Source: Cognataquiflexum gelatinilyticum (GTDB lineage: Bacteria > Bacteroidota > Bacteroidia > Cytophagales > Cyclobacteriaceae). From it: a stretch of 64,000 nt of DNA. Position 1 is the first letter of the stretch, and every line of letters starts with the position of its first letter. Shown in pieces: positions 16,974 through 24,583 of this stretch. The notes under the pieces are model-generated. The model was not told the origin of the DNA and did not search any database. It worked only from the letters and a program-made list of their open reading frames with translations. The translations under genes and the position numbers were made by a program. The stretch spans positions 372,001-436,000 of the forward strand of contig NZ_JANAEZ010000003.1 of NCBI RefSeq assembly GCF_024813435.1, given 5' to 3'.

Positions 16974-17062
16974 CAGAGAGTGGGGGATTCGAACCCCCGG
17001 TACGGAATTACCCGTACGACAGTTTAGCAAACTGCTGGTTTAAGCCACTCACCCAACTCTCT
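16974..17062 (-). tRNA. tRNA-Ser (anticodon GCT)
   Basis: The minus strand gives acceptor AGAGAGT/ACTCTCT with discriminator G, as expected for serine. The anticodon loop is TTGCTAA (anticodon GCT) on stem GCAGT/ACTGT, with a long variable arm (CGTACGG...CCGTACC) and T arm GGGGG/CCCCC. CCA is not encoded. First gene of the operon. Confidence 0.96.
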
Positions 17063-17725
17063 GTTTGTTACAGTATAATTTCGGTAAACTGCTAACTTCC
17101 CAATTACCATTTGGATATCAGGAAAAACTACCTACCAAACTTTATATTTGCTTATTCTTAAACCTAGGCTTTATTTTTTGATTTAAGAGATGCAAATATA
17201 AATGAATATTCATCAGATATACAAAACTGGATTGTCATTATATATCCGACAGCCTTCCTCAATCAGGGACTGAAGAAATAAGACTCTGACATTCAATCAG
17301 AAAAAAAATAGTTGTGATGTGCTTTTCACTTCAAAATTTTTTAAGAATAGGAGGTTAATTCAAAAAGAATAAGAAATGAACTATGGAAGCAAGGGATTTA
17401 CGAGGTAAATTTTAAATCTCTGGTGGAGAAGACCCCATAGAAAAATATAAAATTATAGGTTTAAAAAACTTAAGTGTTATTAGGTTTAAATTTTAATTTG
17501 AATTTTTTTCAAAAAATTTCTCACAGCATTTTTGTGGTTTCAATATATTAAAACGGTGTTTATTGAGATTTTATCACTTTTTAATATTCTTTGCTAACGT
17601 ATTGGTATTCAATTTTATAGATCTCCATGAAATTGTCTTTGGACAATTTATTATATTGCAGCCTCCAATTCGCAAAATAGTCACTCGCAAGTGAAAACGG
17701 TCTCACCCCCCGGTTAATTATCAAG
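17063..17725. other. Large intergenic region between tRNA operon and PAS gene
   Basis: This 663-base AT-rich region holds the tRNA operon promoter (17193-17225) and presumably the promoter of the divergent PAS gene. No credible gene was seen: the minus-strand frame at 17581-17895 overlaps the PAS gene and has no family features. Confidence 0.6.
17193..17225 (-). promoter_or_regulatory. Promoter of the tRNA Ser-Pro-Leu operon
   Basis: The minus strand carries TTTG (17222-17225), a 21-base spacer, then TATATTTG (17193-17200). This fits the Bacteroidota vegetative consensus TTTG / TAnnTTTG in both elements and spacing. Predicted transcription starts about 125 bases before tRNA-Ser. Confidence 0.65.
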
Positions 17726-19030
17726 ATGATACATTCTAAAGAAATCAAAGATTTGTTGCCTTTTTCCCTTCGGGAGAGCAAACTCTTGGTTTGTGTTTTG
17801 GACCTTGAAGGGGAAGTAGCCCAATCCAATTCCACCTTTAATACGTTTTTCAAGTTGTCATCAGACGAAAAAACCTGTTTTTTTGAATTTTTCAATGATA
17901 ATCAAAAAGTAGAGATTGAGCCACTCATTTCTGAACTGATTGGTAGGCCCAACAATATTATCCATTACTCCCAAGTTTGTTTCAACAGCTTGGTTTCGTG
18001 GGAGTTTTCTTTTTTAAAAAATATTGAAGGGGATTTTTTGGGAATTCTTGGAGTAGGTACAGTCAAAAATGAATCTGAGTATTTATCCAAGCAAATCGGT
18101 TTTAATGTCAATGTAGAGTCTGACATTTATATTCAATTGAACTCAGATTGGGAAATTCAGTTTTCAAATTCTCTTGCGGATGTCTTTTTTGGAAGCCCAA
18201 GCAACCGGCTGATTGGAAGGAAAATTTGGCAGGTTTTTCCAGATCCAAAGATTTATGAATACGCATTGAAGTTCAAAAAAGCAAAAGAATCAGATTCAAT
18301 CACTGTTATTGACAATTTTATTTCTGAAAATGGCAGGTGGTATCAAATAGTAATCCATCCCAGAATGGCTTGGATGGACATTTATTTCAAAGATGTTTCT
18401 GATGTGCAGTTATTGGGCAATGAGGTGGGTCGGCTTGACTCAACTTTAGAAGCAATTCTCAATAATTCTGAGCAGGCTTATATTTTGATGAGCCAAGATT
18501 TAAGGATTTTAAAATTTAATGTAAAGGCTTCAAATCAAGTGAACGCTTATTTAGGTAAAAGCCTTGATATTGGACAGAAATTCTTGCATTTTTTACTTCC
18601 CGGTATGGAAGAAAAAGTTTTGACAAATCTTGAAGCAATCATAGGAGGGAACCATCTGAGCTTTAAACAATCCTTGTTCAGCATTGCCAATAATGAAGAA
18701 AGATTGTTTCAGCATGAGTTTTTTCCGGTCACAAACATGCATAAAAAAGTGATTGGTTTTGTTTATTGCAATAAGGATATCCATGATGACGAAGCTGTTT
18801 TTGCCAAACTTCTTGATCAGAATAATGTCCTTAAGGAAATTTTATTCACCCAATCGACGGTTTTGAGGTCTCCTTTATCCTCCATTTTGGGATTGCTGGA
18901 ATTATTGGATAAAAAGCAACTTGACAAGGAAAATCAAAAATACCTTTCCTATCTCAAAGTTTTGGCAGAAGAGCTCGATCAGATTATCCGAAAAAACACG
19001 AAAACGATCAACGAATCCGATCCATTTTGA
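17726..19030 (+). CDS. Multi-PAS protein ending in a degenerate histidine-kinase dimerisation segment
   Basis: A 434-residue cytoplasmic protein with three PAS-like domains (about 10-115, 125-235 and 240-355). A short helical region (about 360-430) resembles a HisKA dimerisation domain. The phosphoacceptor motif is altered: where kinases have S-H-E-L-R-T-P-L, this protein has S-T-V-L-R-S-P-L, so the histidine position is T378. The protein stops soon afterwards with no HATPase domain. It therefore cannot act as a normal kinase and is more likely a ligand- or redox-sensing scaffold. A LytTR-domain regulator follows 70 bases downstream on the same strand and is the obvious candidate partner. Confidence 0.75.
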   Translation: MIHSKEIKDLLPFSLRESKLLVCVLDLEGEVAQSNSTFNTFFKLSSDEKTCFFEFFNDNQKVEIEPLISELIGRPNNIIHYSQVCFNSLVSWEFSFLKNIEGDFLGILGVGTVKNESEYLSKQIGFNVNVESDIYIQLNSDWEIQFSNSLADVFFGSPSNRLIGRKIWQVFPDPKIYEYALKFKKAKESDSITVIDNFISENGRWYQIVIHPRMAWMDIYFKDVSDVQLLGNEVGRLDSTLEAILNNSEQAYILMSQDLRILKFNVKASNQVNAYLGKSLDIGQKFLHFLLPGMEEKVLTNLEAIIGGNHLSFKQSLFSIANNEERLFQHEFFPVTNMHKKVIGFVYCNKDIHDDEAVFAKLLDQNNVLKEILFTQSTVLRSPLSSILGLLELLDKKQLDKENQKYLSYLKVLAEELDQIIRKNTKTINESDPF

Positions 19031-19100
19031 TTTGGCTTTCCTTCAAAACAATTCCATAAACAAGATGTTATTTGACTAAGGTGATCAAATGACTTAGGTA

Positions 19101-19520
19101 ATGAAGGAAGTACTCAAAGAAATCAAAATTGAAAAGGATTGGAATGTGGAAGATGTCAATTCCAATGAAAAAGTTGATGGCTTCTTAATAAAAGACGGCA
19201 TCTTCATTAGAAATAAGGGAAATTTAGTAAAGGTTAAATGGACCGATATTCTGTGGCTAAAAGGAGATGGTAATTACACTACTTTAGTTACGAGAACGCA
19301 AGTTTTTTCTCTAAGAAATATCCTTAAGGAATTTGAATCAGTACTTCCGATCCAAGAGTTTTTCCGAATCCATAAAAGCTACATCGTCCGATTAGATGAA
19401 ATCAAAAGCATCAATCCCCGGGAGGTGATGATAGGCAATGACTCTGTCCCTGTCGGTAGGACATACTTCCAGGACCTGATCAATGGAATCAAAAAATTGG
19501 GCTCTGCTGGAGGAGATTGA
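19101..19520 (+). CDS. Stand-alone LytTR-domain DNA-binding regulator
   Basis: A 139-residue protein. Residues about 40-135 form a LytTR domain, with WTDILWLKGDGNYTTL, FFRIHKSYIV and the late NDSVPVGRTYF block. There is no N-terminal response-regulator receiver; the first 30 residues are charged and variable. Without a phosphorylatable receiver, activity is probably set by protein contact, possibly with the PAS protein encoded upstream. LytTR proteins bind short direct repeats in promoter regions; the targets are unknown. The gene ends 14 bases from queA, which converges from the right. Confidence 0.85.
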   Translation: MKEVLKEIKIEKDWNVEDVNSNEKVDGFLIKDGIFIRNKGNLVKVKWTDILWLKGDGNYTTLVTRTQVFSLRNILKEFESVLPIQEFFRIHKSYIVRLDEIKSINPREVMIGNDSVPVGRTYFQDLINGIKKLGSAGGD

Positions 19521-19534
19521 TCCCGTATCTCCTC

Positions 19535-20758
19535 TCAGTTTCCCCACAAAAGACTGCTGTCCCCATAGCTTAAAAACCTGTAATCTTTATCTAAAGCTTC
19601 ATTGTAGATTTTTCGCCAATTACTTTTTGTAAAGGCAGCAACCAAAAGAATTAAAGTGGAGGAGGGCTGGTGAAAGTTTGTCACAAGCGCGTCGCAGACT
19701 TTGAAATCATAACCCGGTATGATCATTATTTCAGTAGATCCGGTGATTTCATTCAGGTTATTTTGCTTCATATAGTTTAAAATGGCTTCAAAACTTGAGG
19801 TTCTATCAGGTAAACTTTCAAAATCTGAATAGGGGTAAAGTTTTGGTATTTCAAACAAGTTGCTTTTTTCGAGCCCCAACCGTACACCAAACCAATATAA
19901 GCTTTCCAAAGATCTCATGGATGTAGTTCCTACAGCAATGATTTTATCTTTTTGGCTGGCAAGGTTAATTATGGTTTCTAATGTAAAAACCATCTGTTCG
20001 CTGTGCATGGGATGAAAGGCTACGTTTTCTTCCTTAATTGGCTGAAAAGTTCCTGCACTGACATGAAGGGTTAAGAATTCTTTTTTTACCCCTTTTTCTT
20101 CCAAGGCTTGCAAGACTTCCTCGGTAAAATGAAGTCCCGCTGTCGGTGCAGCTACTGCGCCTTCTTTTTTAGAATAAACAGTCTGATATCGGGTTTTGTC
20201 TTTTATGGTAGCCTTTCTGTTAAGATAGGGTGGGATGGGAACTTCTCCGGCAGCTTCGACAATTGTTACGAAGGGGACTTTGTTTCCAGACCAGGTAAAC
20301 TCCACAAGTTTTTCTGACCTGTCAACAATTCTTGCATTGATAATTTCTGTTTTCCCATGAATAATGATCTGCCCTTGCAATATTTCATTTTCTCTCCATT
20401 TTTTGAGGTTGCCAATAAAGGTTTCCCAAATAACGGAAGAGGTATTGGTCATGATCTCACTGATGATTGTGCTTGGATACAAAGGTTTTAATAGAAAAAT
20501 CTCGATTTTTGCACCTGACTCTCTTTGAAAGATAAGTCTGGCAGGGATGACTTTTGTATTATTGAATACCATCATGCTCCCGGCAGGAATGAAATTGGGA
20601 ATTTCAAAAAATCGGTGGTGGGAAATCGCCTGAGAACAGTATTGTATCAGCTTCGAATCAGAACGGTTTTCAAGTGGGAATTTTGCTATTTTTTCCTCGG
20701 GAAGGGTATATTCGTAATCAGATAATTTAATATCCTCAATTTCTTTAATCTTTGTCAT
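19535..20758 (-). CDS. queA: S-adenosylmethionine:tRNA ribosyltransferase-isomerase
   Basis: A 407-residue enzyme that transfers and isomerises the ribosyl part of SAM onto 7-aminomethyl-7-deazaguanine in tRNA, forming epoxyqueuosine. Family blocks include LPEEKIAKFPLENRSDSKL (near 19), MVFNNTKVIPARL (near 63), AAPTAGLHFTEEVL (near 204), LHVSAGTFQPI (near 232) and TNFHQPSSTLILLVAAF (near 365). It is longer than the 356-residue E. coli enzyme, with extra sequence in the central domain. A candidate -7 element lies 25 bases upstream in the gap shared with the divergent menC. Confidence 0.95.
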   Translation of the reverse strand: MTKIKEIEDIKLSDYEYTLPEEKIAKFPLENRSDSKLIQYCSQAISHHRFFEIPNFIPAGSMMVFNNTKVIPARLIFQRESGAKIEIFLLKPLYPSTIISEIMTNTSSVIWETFIGNLKKWRENEILQGQIIIHGKTEIINARIVDRSEKLVEFTWSGNKVPFVTIVEAAGEVPIPPYLNRKATIKDKTRYQTVYSKKEGAVAAPTAGLHFTEEVLQALEEKGVKKEFLTLHVSAGTFQPIKEENVAFHPMHSEQMVFTLETIINLASQKDKIIAVGTTSMRSLESLYWFGVRLGLEKSNLFEIPKLYPYSDFESLPDRTSSFEAILNYMKQNNLNEITGSTEIMIIPGYDFKVCDALVTNFHQPSSTLILLVAAFTKSNWRKIYNEALDKDYRFLSYGDSSLLWGN

Positions 20759-20782
20759 TGGGGTGTTTTAAGTAATAGAGCG

Positions 20783-20790
20783 CAAATATA
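20783..20790 (-). promoter_or_regulatory. Candidate -7 element for queA
   Basis: The minus strand reads TATATTTG, an exact TAnnTTTG match, 24 bases before the queA ATG. No -33 TTG was found at standard spacing; it would lie inside the menC coding region. Confidence 0.42.
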
Positions 20791-20796
20791 TACCTA

Positions 20797-21897
20797 ATGG
20801 AAGGAGTTTTAAAGGATATTCAATTTTCATATCAGCCCTATTTATTGAAATTTAAGTTTGACGCAGGCACTTCCCGTGGTGTTTTGAAAGAGAAAGTGAG
20901 CTATATACTCAAAGCTGTTTCAAAACATAATCCGGAAGTAATTGGATGGGGTGAGGCAGCACCATTGTCAAAACTAAGTATTGATGATGTGCATAATTTT
21001 GAGGAGGTGTTGGAAGGTACAGTCAAAAAACTGTCAGGAATGTCTGTCATGGATAGTGAATCAGAAGTATTGGAATGGGTGAAAACCAATATTTCCGAAA
21101 ATTTTCCAAGTATTCATTTTGCATTTGAAACGGCTCTCCTTGACCTATTGCATGGTGGCAAGAAAATGATCTTCGATACTCCTTTTTTCCATTCAGAAAA
21201 AGCCATGCCGATCAATGGCTTGATTTGGATGGGAGATCGTGAATTCATGCTAGATCAAATAGACAAAAAGCTAGCCGAGGGATATTCCTGCATCAAAATG
21301 AAAATTGGAGCGATCGATTTTGATCAGGAGTGTGATTTGTTGGGATATATCAGAAAGCGGTTTGGGGCTGAAAAAGTAACATTGAGGGTAGATGCAAATG
21401 GTGCATTCTCTACAAAGGAAGCTCTGGAGAAATTAAAAACCCTTCATGAATTTGATTTGCATAGTATTGAGCAGCCGATCAAACAGGGTCAACTTCCTGA
21501 GATGGAAAGTCTTTGCCGGCTTTCTCCCTTGCCAATTGCTTTGGATGAGGAATTGATTGGTATTCATAATTTTGAAGAGAAACGAAGACTTTTGGAAACC
21601 ATCAGGCCTCAATATATTATTCTCAAGCCAACATTGTTAGGGGGAATTGGATCTAGTAGAGAATGGATTGGATTGGCAGAATCTATGGATATAGGTTGGT
21701 GGATGACCTCTGCTTTGGAAAGTAATATAGGATTGAATGCGATCGCTCAGTTTACATCTACTTATGACATTATTTTGCCTCAGGGGTTGGGAACAGGCCA
21801 ACTTTATCACAACAATATTGATTCTCCTTTGAGGATTGAGAAGGGGAAAATTAAGTATGGCATTGGCAAATGGGGACTTGAGAAAAAATTGGCATAA
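20797..21897 (+). CDS. menC: o-Succinylbenzoate synthase (enolase superfamily)
   Basis: A 366-residue enolase-superfamily enzyme of the muconate-lactonising subgroup. Catalytic lysine pair K167/K169 in IKMKIG, metal ligands D199 (RVDAN), E225 (SIEQP) and D250 (ALDEE), and a second lysine K277 (LKPTLLGG) are all present. The late TSALESNIGLNAIAQ and LPQGLGTGQLY blocks are typical of Bacteroidota MenC, which dehydrates SHCHC to o-succinylbenzoate in menaquinone synthesis. No other men gene is adjacent. A dipeptide epimerase of the same subgroup is the main alternative, but the SALES motif favours MenC. Confidence 0.78.
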   Translation: MEGVLKDIQFSYQPYLLKFKFDAGTSRGVLKEKVSYILKAVSKHNPEVIGWGEAAPLSKLSIDDVHNFEEVLEGTVKKLSGMSVMDSESEVLEWVKTNISENFPSIHFAFETALLDLLHGGKKMIFDTPFFHSEKAMPINGLIWMGDREFMLDQIDKKLAEGYSCIKMKIGAIDFDQECDLLGYIRKRFGAEKVTLRVDANGAFSTKEALEKLKTLHEFDLHSIEQPIKQGQLPEMESLCRLSPLPIALDEELIGIHNFEEKRRLLETIRPQYIILKPTLLGGIGSSREWIGLAESMDIGWWMTSALESNIGLNAIAQFTSTYDIILPQGLGTGQLYHNNIDSPLRIEKGKIKYGIGKWGLEKKLA

Positions 21898-21921
21898 AAA
21901 AAACCCCGATTGCTCGGGGTT
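21890..21921 (-). terminator. Terminator of the cold-shock gene
   Basis: Stem AACCCCGA/TCGGGGTT (21902-21909 with 21914-21921) and a four-base loop. The minus strand continues into a run of about nine T, so it mainly stops the cold-shock transcript. The right-hand T run is short, so termination of menC is likely weaker. Confidence 0.85.
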
Positions 21922-21954
21922 AATTTCACTAGATGTCAATGGGTTGTATATAGA

Positions 21955-22146
21955 TTAAACTACCTTTACATTCACTGCATTTAGGCCTTTTCTACCTTCT
22001 TTAAGGTCGAAAGTAACTTCGTCATCTTCTCTGATTTCGTCGATCAAACCAGTGATGTGAACGAAATACTCTTTAGAAGACTCATTGTCAACGATAAAAC
22101 CGAATCCTTTGGACTCATTAAAAAACTTAACTTTTCCTGTGTTCAT
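21955..22146 (-). CDS. Cold-shock protein, CspA family
   Basis: A 63-residue single cold-shock domain protein that binds single-stranded RNA and DNA. RNP1 is KGFGFI (residues 13-18) and RNP2 is YFVHIT (27-32). It is slightly shorter than E. coli CspA (70) but complete. The gene is monocistronic, with a strong terminator downstream and a -7 element 28 bases upstream of the start. Confidence 0.95.
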   Translation of the reverse strand: MNTGKVKFFNESKGFGFIVDNESSKEYFVHITGLIDEIREDDEVTFDLKEGRKGLNAVNVKVV

Positions 22147-22174
22147 GATAAATTGTATTGAATTAATATTTCGT

Positions 22175-22182
22175 CAAATTTA
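22175..22182 (-). promoter_or_regulatory. Candidate -7 element for the cold-shock gene
   Basis: The minus strand reads TAAATTTG, an exact TAnnTTTG match, 28 bases before the ATG, implying a short 5' leader rather than the long leader of E. coli cspA. Confidence 0.42.
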
Positions 22183-22216
22183 AGGATACTTTTAACATAT
22201 AAAACGAATGAGTTAA

Positions 22217-22244
22217 ATTATTTTAAAAGTTTTTTTAAAATAAT
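22217..22244. terminator. AT-only inverted repeat, possible terminator of the mrp operon
   Basis: A 12-bp perfect inverted repeat (22217-22228 with 22233-22244) and a four-base loop, made only of A and T in the stem. It lies 60 bases after the lactonase stop in the direction of transcription. The low GC content makes it a weak terminator; it could also be an operator for the cold-shock gene. Confidence 0.35.
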
Positions 22245-22303
22245 TGCAATTACATTTAAAAAATTAGTGAATATTATTTTGAAATCTTTCAAATTGTCAG
22301 ATT

Positions 22304-23446
22304 TTAATCCAATCTAAAAAAATAGACAGGCTTATTGAATTTGGTTTCTGCGCCGGTCTTGGACAGCTTTCCTGTTTTTAGGTTTCTTTCAAATGCAACG
22401 ATTGTACCTGAACCTTGATTGCCTACTATAAGAAATTTACCGTCACTAGTAATTACAAAATTTCTGGGATTTTCGCCTCCTGTTTTAACCCTTTCTACAA
22501 AAGTCAAAGTGCCGCTTTTTCCTATTTCAAATACTGTAATTTCATTGGCATCACCTCTATTCGAAGCATATACAAACTTCGCATCCGGAGATATGCGGAC
22601 CTCTGCTGCACCGACATTACCTTTAAAATCTTCTCCTGTCAAAGGCAATGCCTGTATTTTAGACATTTTTCCGGCCTCATAATTATAAACACCAAGTTCC
22701 GCTGTCATTTCGTGGATAAGGTAGACAGTACTGCCGTTAGGGTGTATTGCCAAATGCCTCGGACCTGCACCTGCTGCTACTTCGACGGATCCGGGATCCG
22801 AATTATTGAATGGTACAGCATATGTCGGATTGAAATCATAAAGGTGAATTTTATCTGTTCCTAAATCTCCCACCAATAATTGTTTGCCATTGGGATGAAA
22901 GACGGTACTGTGTACATGGGCTTTTTCCTGTCTTGCAGGATTAATGCTTTGTCCTTCGTGTTGGTATGTTTGGACATGGTTCAAAATTCCATCCTGAATT
23001 TTGTAAGCAGAAAAATTACCCCCCGAATAATTGCCTACTACCAAAAACTCCTCCTTGGGATCCAAACTTAAGTAACAGGGATGGTCACCATAGGTATCCT
23101 TTGTGTCCAATAATTCAAGTGTATTGTTTTGTCTGTCAAATTTAAACGATTTCACTTTTCCTCCGTTTTCACCTGACGTTTCTTCTACAGCATATACCAT
23201 GGTCTGGGCCCTGTTGCTGATGACAAATGAAGGATTGGAAACACCTTTAGTCAGAATTTGGGTTTGTAGGATATTTTTATCAGGATTGAAAGTGAGAAGC
23301 CCAATTCCCTGTTCCTCAGAATCTGTGTAAGCTCCCAAAAGGAAAGAATAAACAGGTTCCACTTTTTCTTCTTGAGGAGATTCATCGCAAGAGTAGGTCA
23401 TGATTATGATAGTAAAGAGCAAAATTGAATAGGCTATTTTTTTCAT
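22304..23446 (-). CDS. Lactonase-family seven-bladed beta-propeller lipoprotein (6-phosphogluconolactonase type)
   Basis: A 380-residue protein with a lipoprotein-type signal and candidate acylated cysteine C20 (TYSC). The rest is a seven-bladed propeller of the YbhE/lactonase family: YSFLLGAYTDSEEQGI near 30, HVHSTVFHPNGKQLLVGDLG near 190, GAGPRHLAIHPNG near 227 and ENPRNFVITSDGKFLIVGNQ near 335. Cytoplasmic relatives hydrolyse 6-phosphogluconolactone; an exported lipoprotein form is common in Bacteroidota and its substrate is uncertain. Its ATG overlaps the mrpG stop in an ATGA arrangement, so it is the translationally coupled last gene of the antiporter operon. Confidence 0.85.
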   Translation of the reverse strand: MKKIAYSILLFTIIIMTYSCDESPQEEKVEPVYSFLLGAYTDSEEQGIGLLTFNPDKNILQTQILTKGVSNPSFVISNRAQTMVYAVEETSGENGGKVKSFKFDRQNNTLELLDTKDTYGDHPCYLSLDPKEEFLVVGNYSGGNFSAYKIQDGILNHVQTYQHEGQSINPARQEKAHVHSTVFHPNGKQLLVGDLGTDKIHLYDFNPTYAVPFNNSDPGSVEVAAGAGPRHLAIHPNGSTVYLIHEMTAELGVYNYEAGKMSKIQALPLTGEDFKGNVGAAEVRISPDAKFVYASNRGDANEITVFEIGKSGTLTFVERVKTGGENPRNFVITSDGKFLIVGNQGSGTIVAFERNLKTGKLSKTGAETKFNKPVYFFRLD

Positions 23447-23838
23447 ATTGAGGTGTCTTTTTCTGGTTTGATGGAAGAATTGTGTTTTTCACTGTACAAT
23501 TCATGGGTTACTTCATCATATTGTCCTGCTAGGTCATCCACTTTGGTCCCTTTCCATATTGGAGTTTTGGTGAAATAAGCCGCCCTTGCAAGTAAATGCC
23601 CACCAATCGATATAGTTAGAAATACGAATAAAATAATGGCAACTATCCGGGTTGTCACCGAATAATCATTGAAATAAAGTGCAGCTGAAGTCAGCATCAA
23701 CCCTATGCCCAAAGTAGAAGCTTTGGCTGTAACTGATATTCTCAAATAGACATCGGGCTTTCTAAGCAAGCCAATGGATGAAGAAAGTATAAATATCGCT
23801 CCAAATGAAGCCAAAATCATGATGAGGATATCTTTCAT
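23443..23838 (-). CDS. mrpG: Na+/H+ antiporter subunit G
   Basis: A 131-residue small membrane subunit with three hydrophobic segments (about 4-24, 37-60 and 65-90) and a hydrophilic tail. SIGLLRKPDVYLRISVTAKASTLGIGL is the characteristic block of the MnhG/MrpG family. The subunit is required for assembly of the heptameric antiporter. It overlaps mrpF upstream and the lactonase gene downstream by four bases each. Confidence 0.93.
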   Translation of the reverse strand: MKDILIMILASFGAIFILSSSIGLLRKPDVYLRISVTAKASTLGIGLMLTSAALYFNDYSVTTRIVAIILFVFLTISIGGHLLARAAYFTKTPIWKGTKVDDLAGQYDEVTHELYSEKHNSSIKPEKDTSI

Positions 23839-24107
23839 TTTCTTTGTCTTTGTTCAAGGTAAAATGCATAAGCCGAAGTACTTAGAAATGCAATCAGGGC
23901 GAAAAGCATTGCCACATCCAAAAATGTACTTTGGTTGGTTTGGATACTGTAAATAGCGATGATACACACTGAAATCAAAATCAGCATGTCCAAAGCGATC
24001 ACCCGGTCAGGAAGGCTTGGACCTTTCAAAAACCTGATGAAAACCAAAATTACGGATAGTCCCAATATTGGTATAATGATCCAATTAAAGTAGTCGTATA
24101 AGCTCAT
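23835..24107 (-). CDS. mrpF: Na+/H+ antiporter subunit F
   Basis: A 90-residue subunit with three membrane helices. The family block RFLKGPSLPDRVIALDML at about 25-42 and the following DVAMLFALIAFLST are typical of MrpF. It overlaps mrpE and mrpG by four bases each, which supports tightly coupled translation. Confidence 0.94.
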   Translation of the reverse strand: MSLYDYFNWIIIPILGLSVILVFIRFLKGPSLPDRVIALDMLILISVCIIAIYSIQTNQSTFLDVAMLFALIAFLSTSAYAFYLEQRQRK

Positions 24108-24583
24108 CGCATAAGTTCCAATAAGGGTTTTTCAAACTTCAGCTTGATTTCTTTTATGAAATTTTCTTTGTCCAAAAGATGCATCACATGCACGTAAACC
24201 ACCTTTTTATCATCCGAAACATCCATGATTAAAGTGCCCGGAGTAAGAGAAATAATATTTGATAGGATACTTATTTCAACATCTGTTTTTGCATCAAGGG
24301 GAACTTTGACAATAGCCGGTTCAAGTTTTGATTTGGGATAAAATGATTCCTTCAATGACTGAAAATTGGCTTTGATTATTTCCCAAAAAATAAACGCTAT
24401 GTAAGCTAGCAGTTTTGGAATGACAGTAAAATACTTTCTTTCCTCTTTTTTGAAAGTGATTACCCACAAAATCGTAAAGCTGATAAAAAAGCCAAAAAGA
24501 AAGTTTTCCTCCGTGAGGGTCCCCGTTGCCATTACCCAAATGATGGCTAAAATCAAATTACTCAAAAACAGTGATTTTGTCAT
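24104..24583 (-). CDS. mrpE: Na+/H+ antiporter subunit E
   Basis: A 159-residue subunit with two to three N-terminal membrane helices (about 5-40 and 55-75) and a cytoplasmic C-terminal domain. LSNIISLTPGTLIMDVSDDKKVVYVHVM is the conserved MrpE block. Overlaps of four bases join it to mrpD and mrpF. Confidence 0.93.
   Translation of the reverse strand: MTKSLFLSNLILAIIWVMATGTLTEENFLFGFFISFTILWVITFKKEERKYFTVIPKLLAYIAFIFWEIIKANFQSLKESFYPKSKLEPAIVKVPLDAKTDVEISILSNIISLTPGTLIMDVSDDKKVVYVHVMHLLDKENFIKEIKLKFEKPLLELMR

Noticed and set aside
17581..17895. Minus-strand 104-residue frame upstream of the PAS gene
   Set aside because: Overlaps the well-supported PAS gene start on the other strand and reads as low-complexity sequence.
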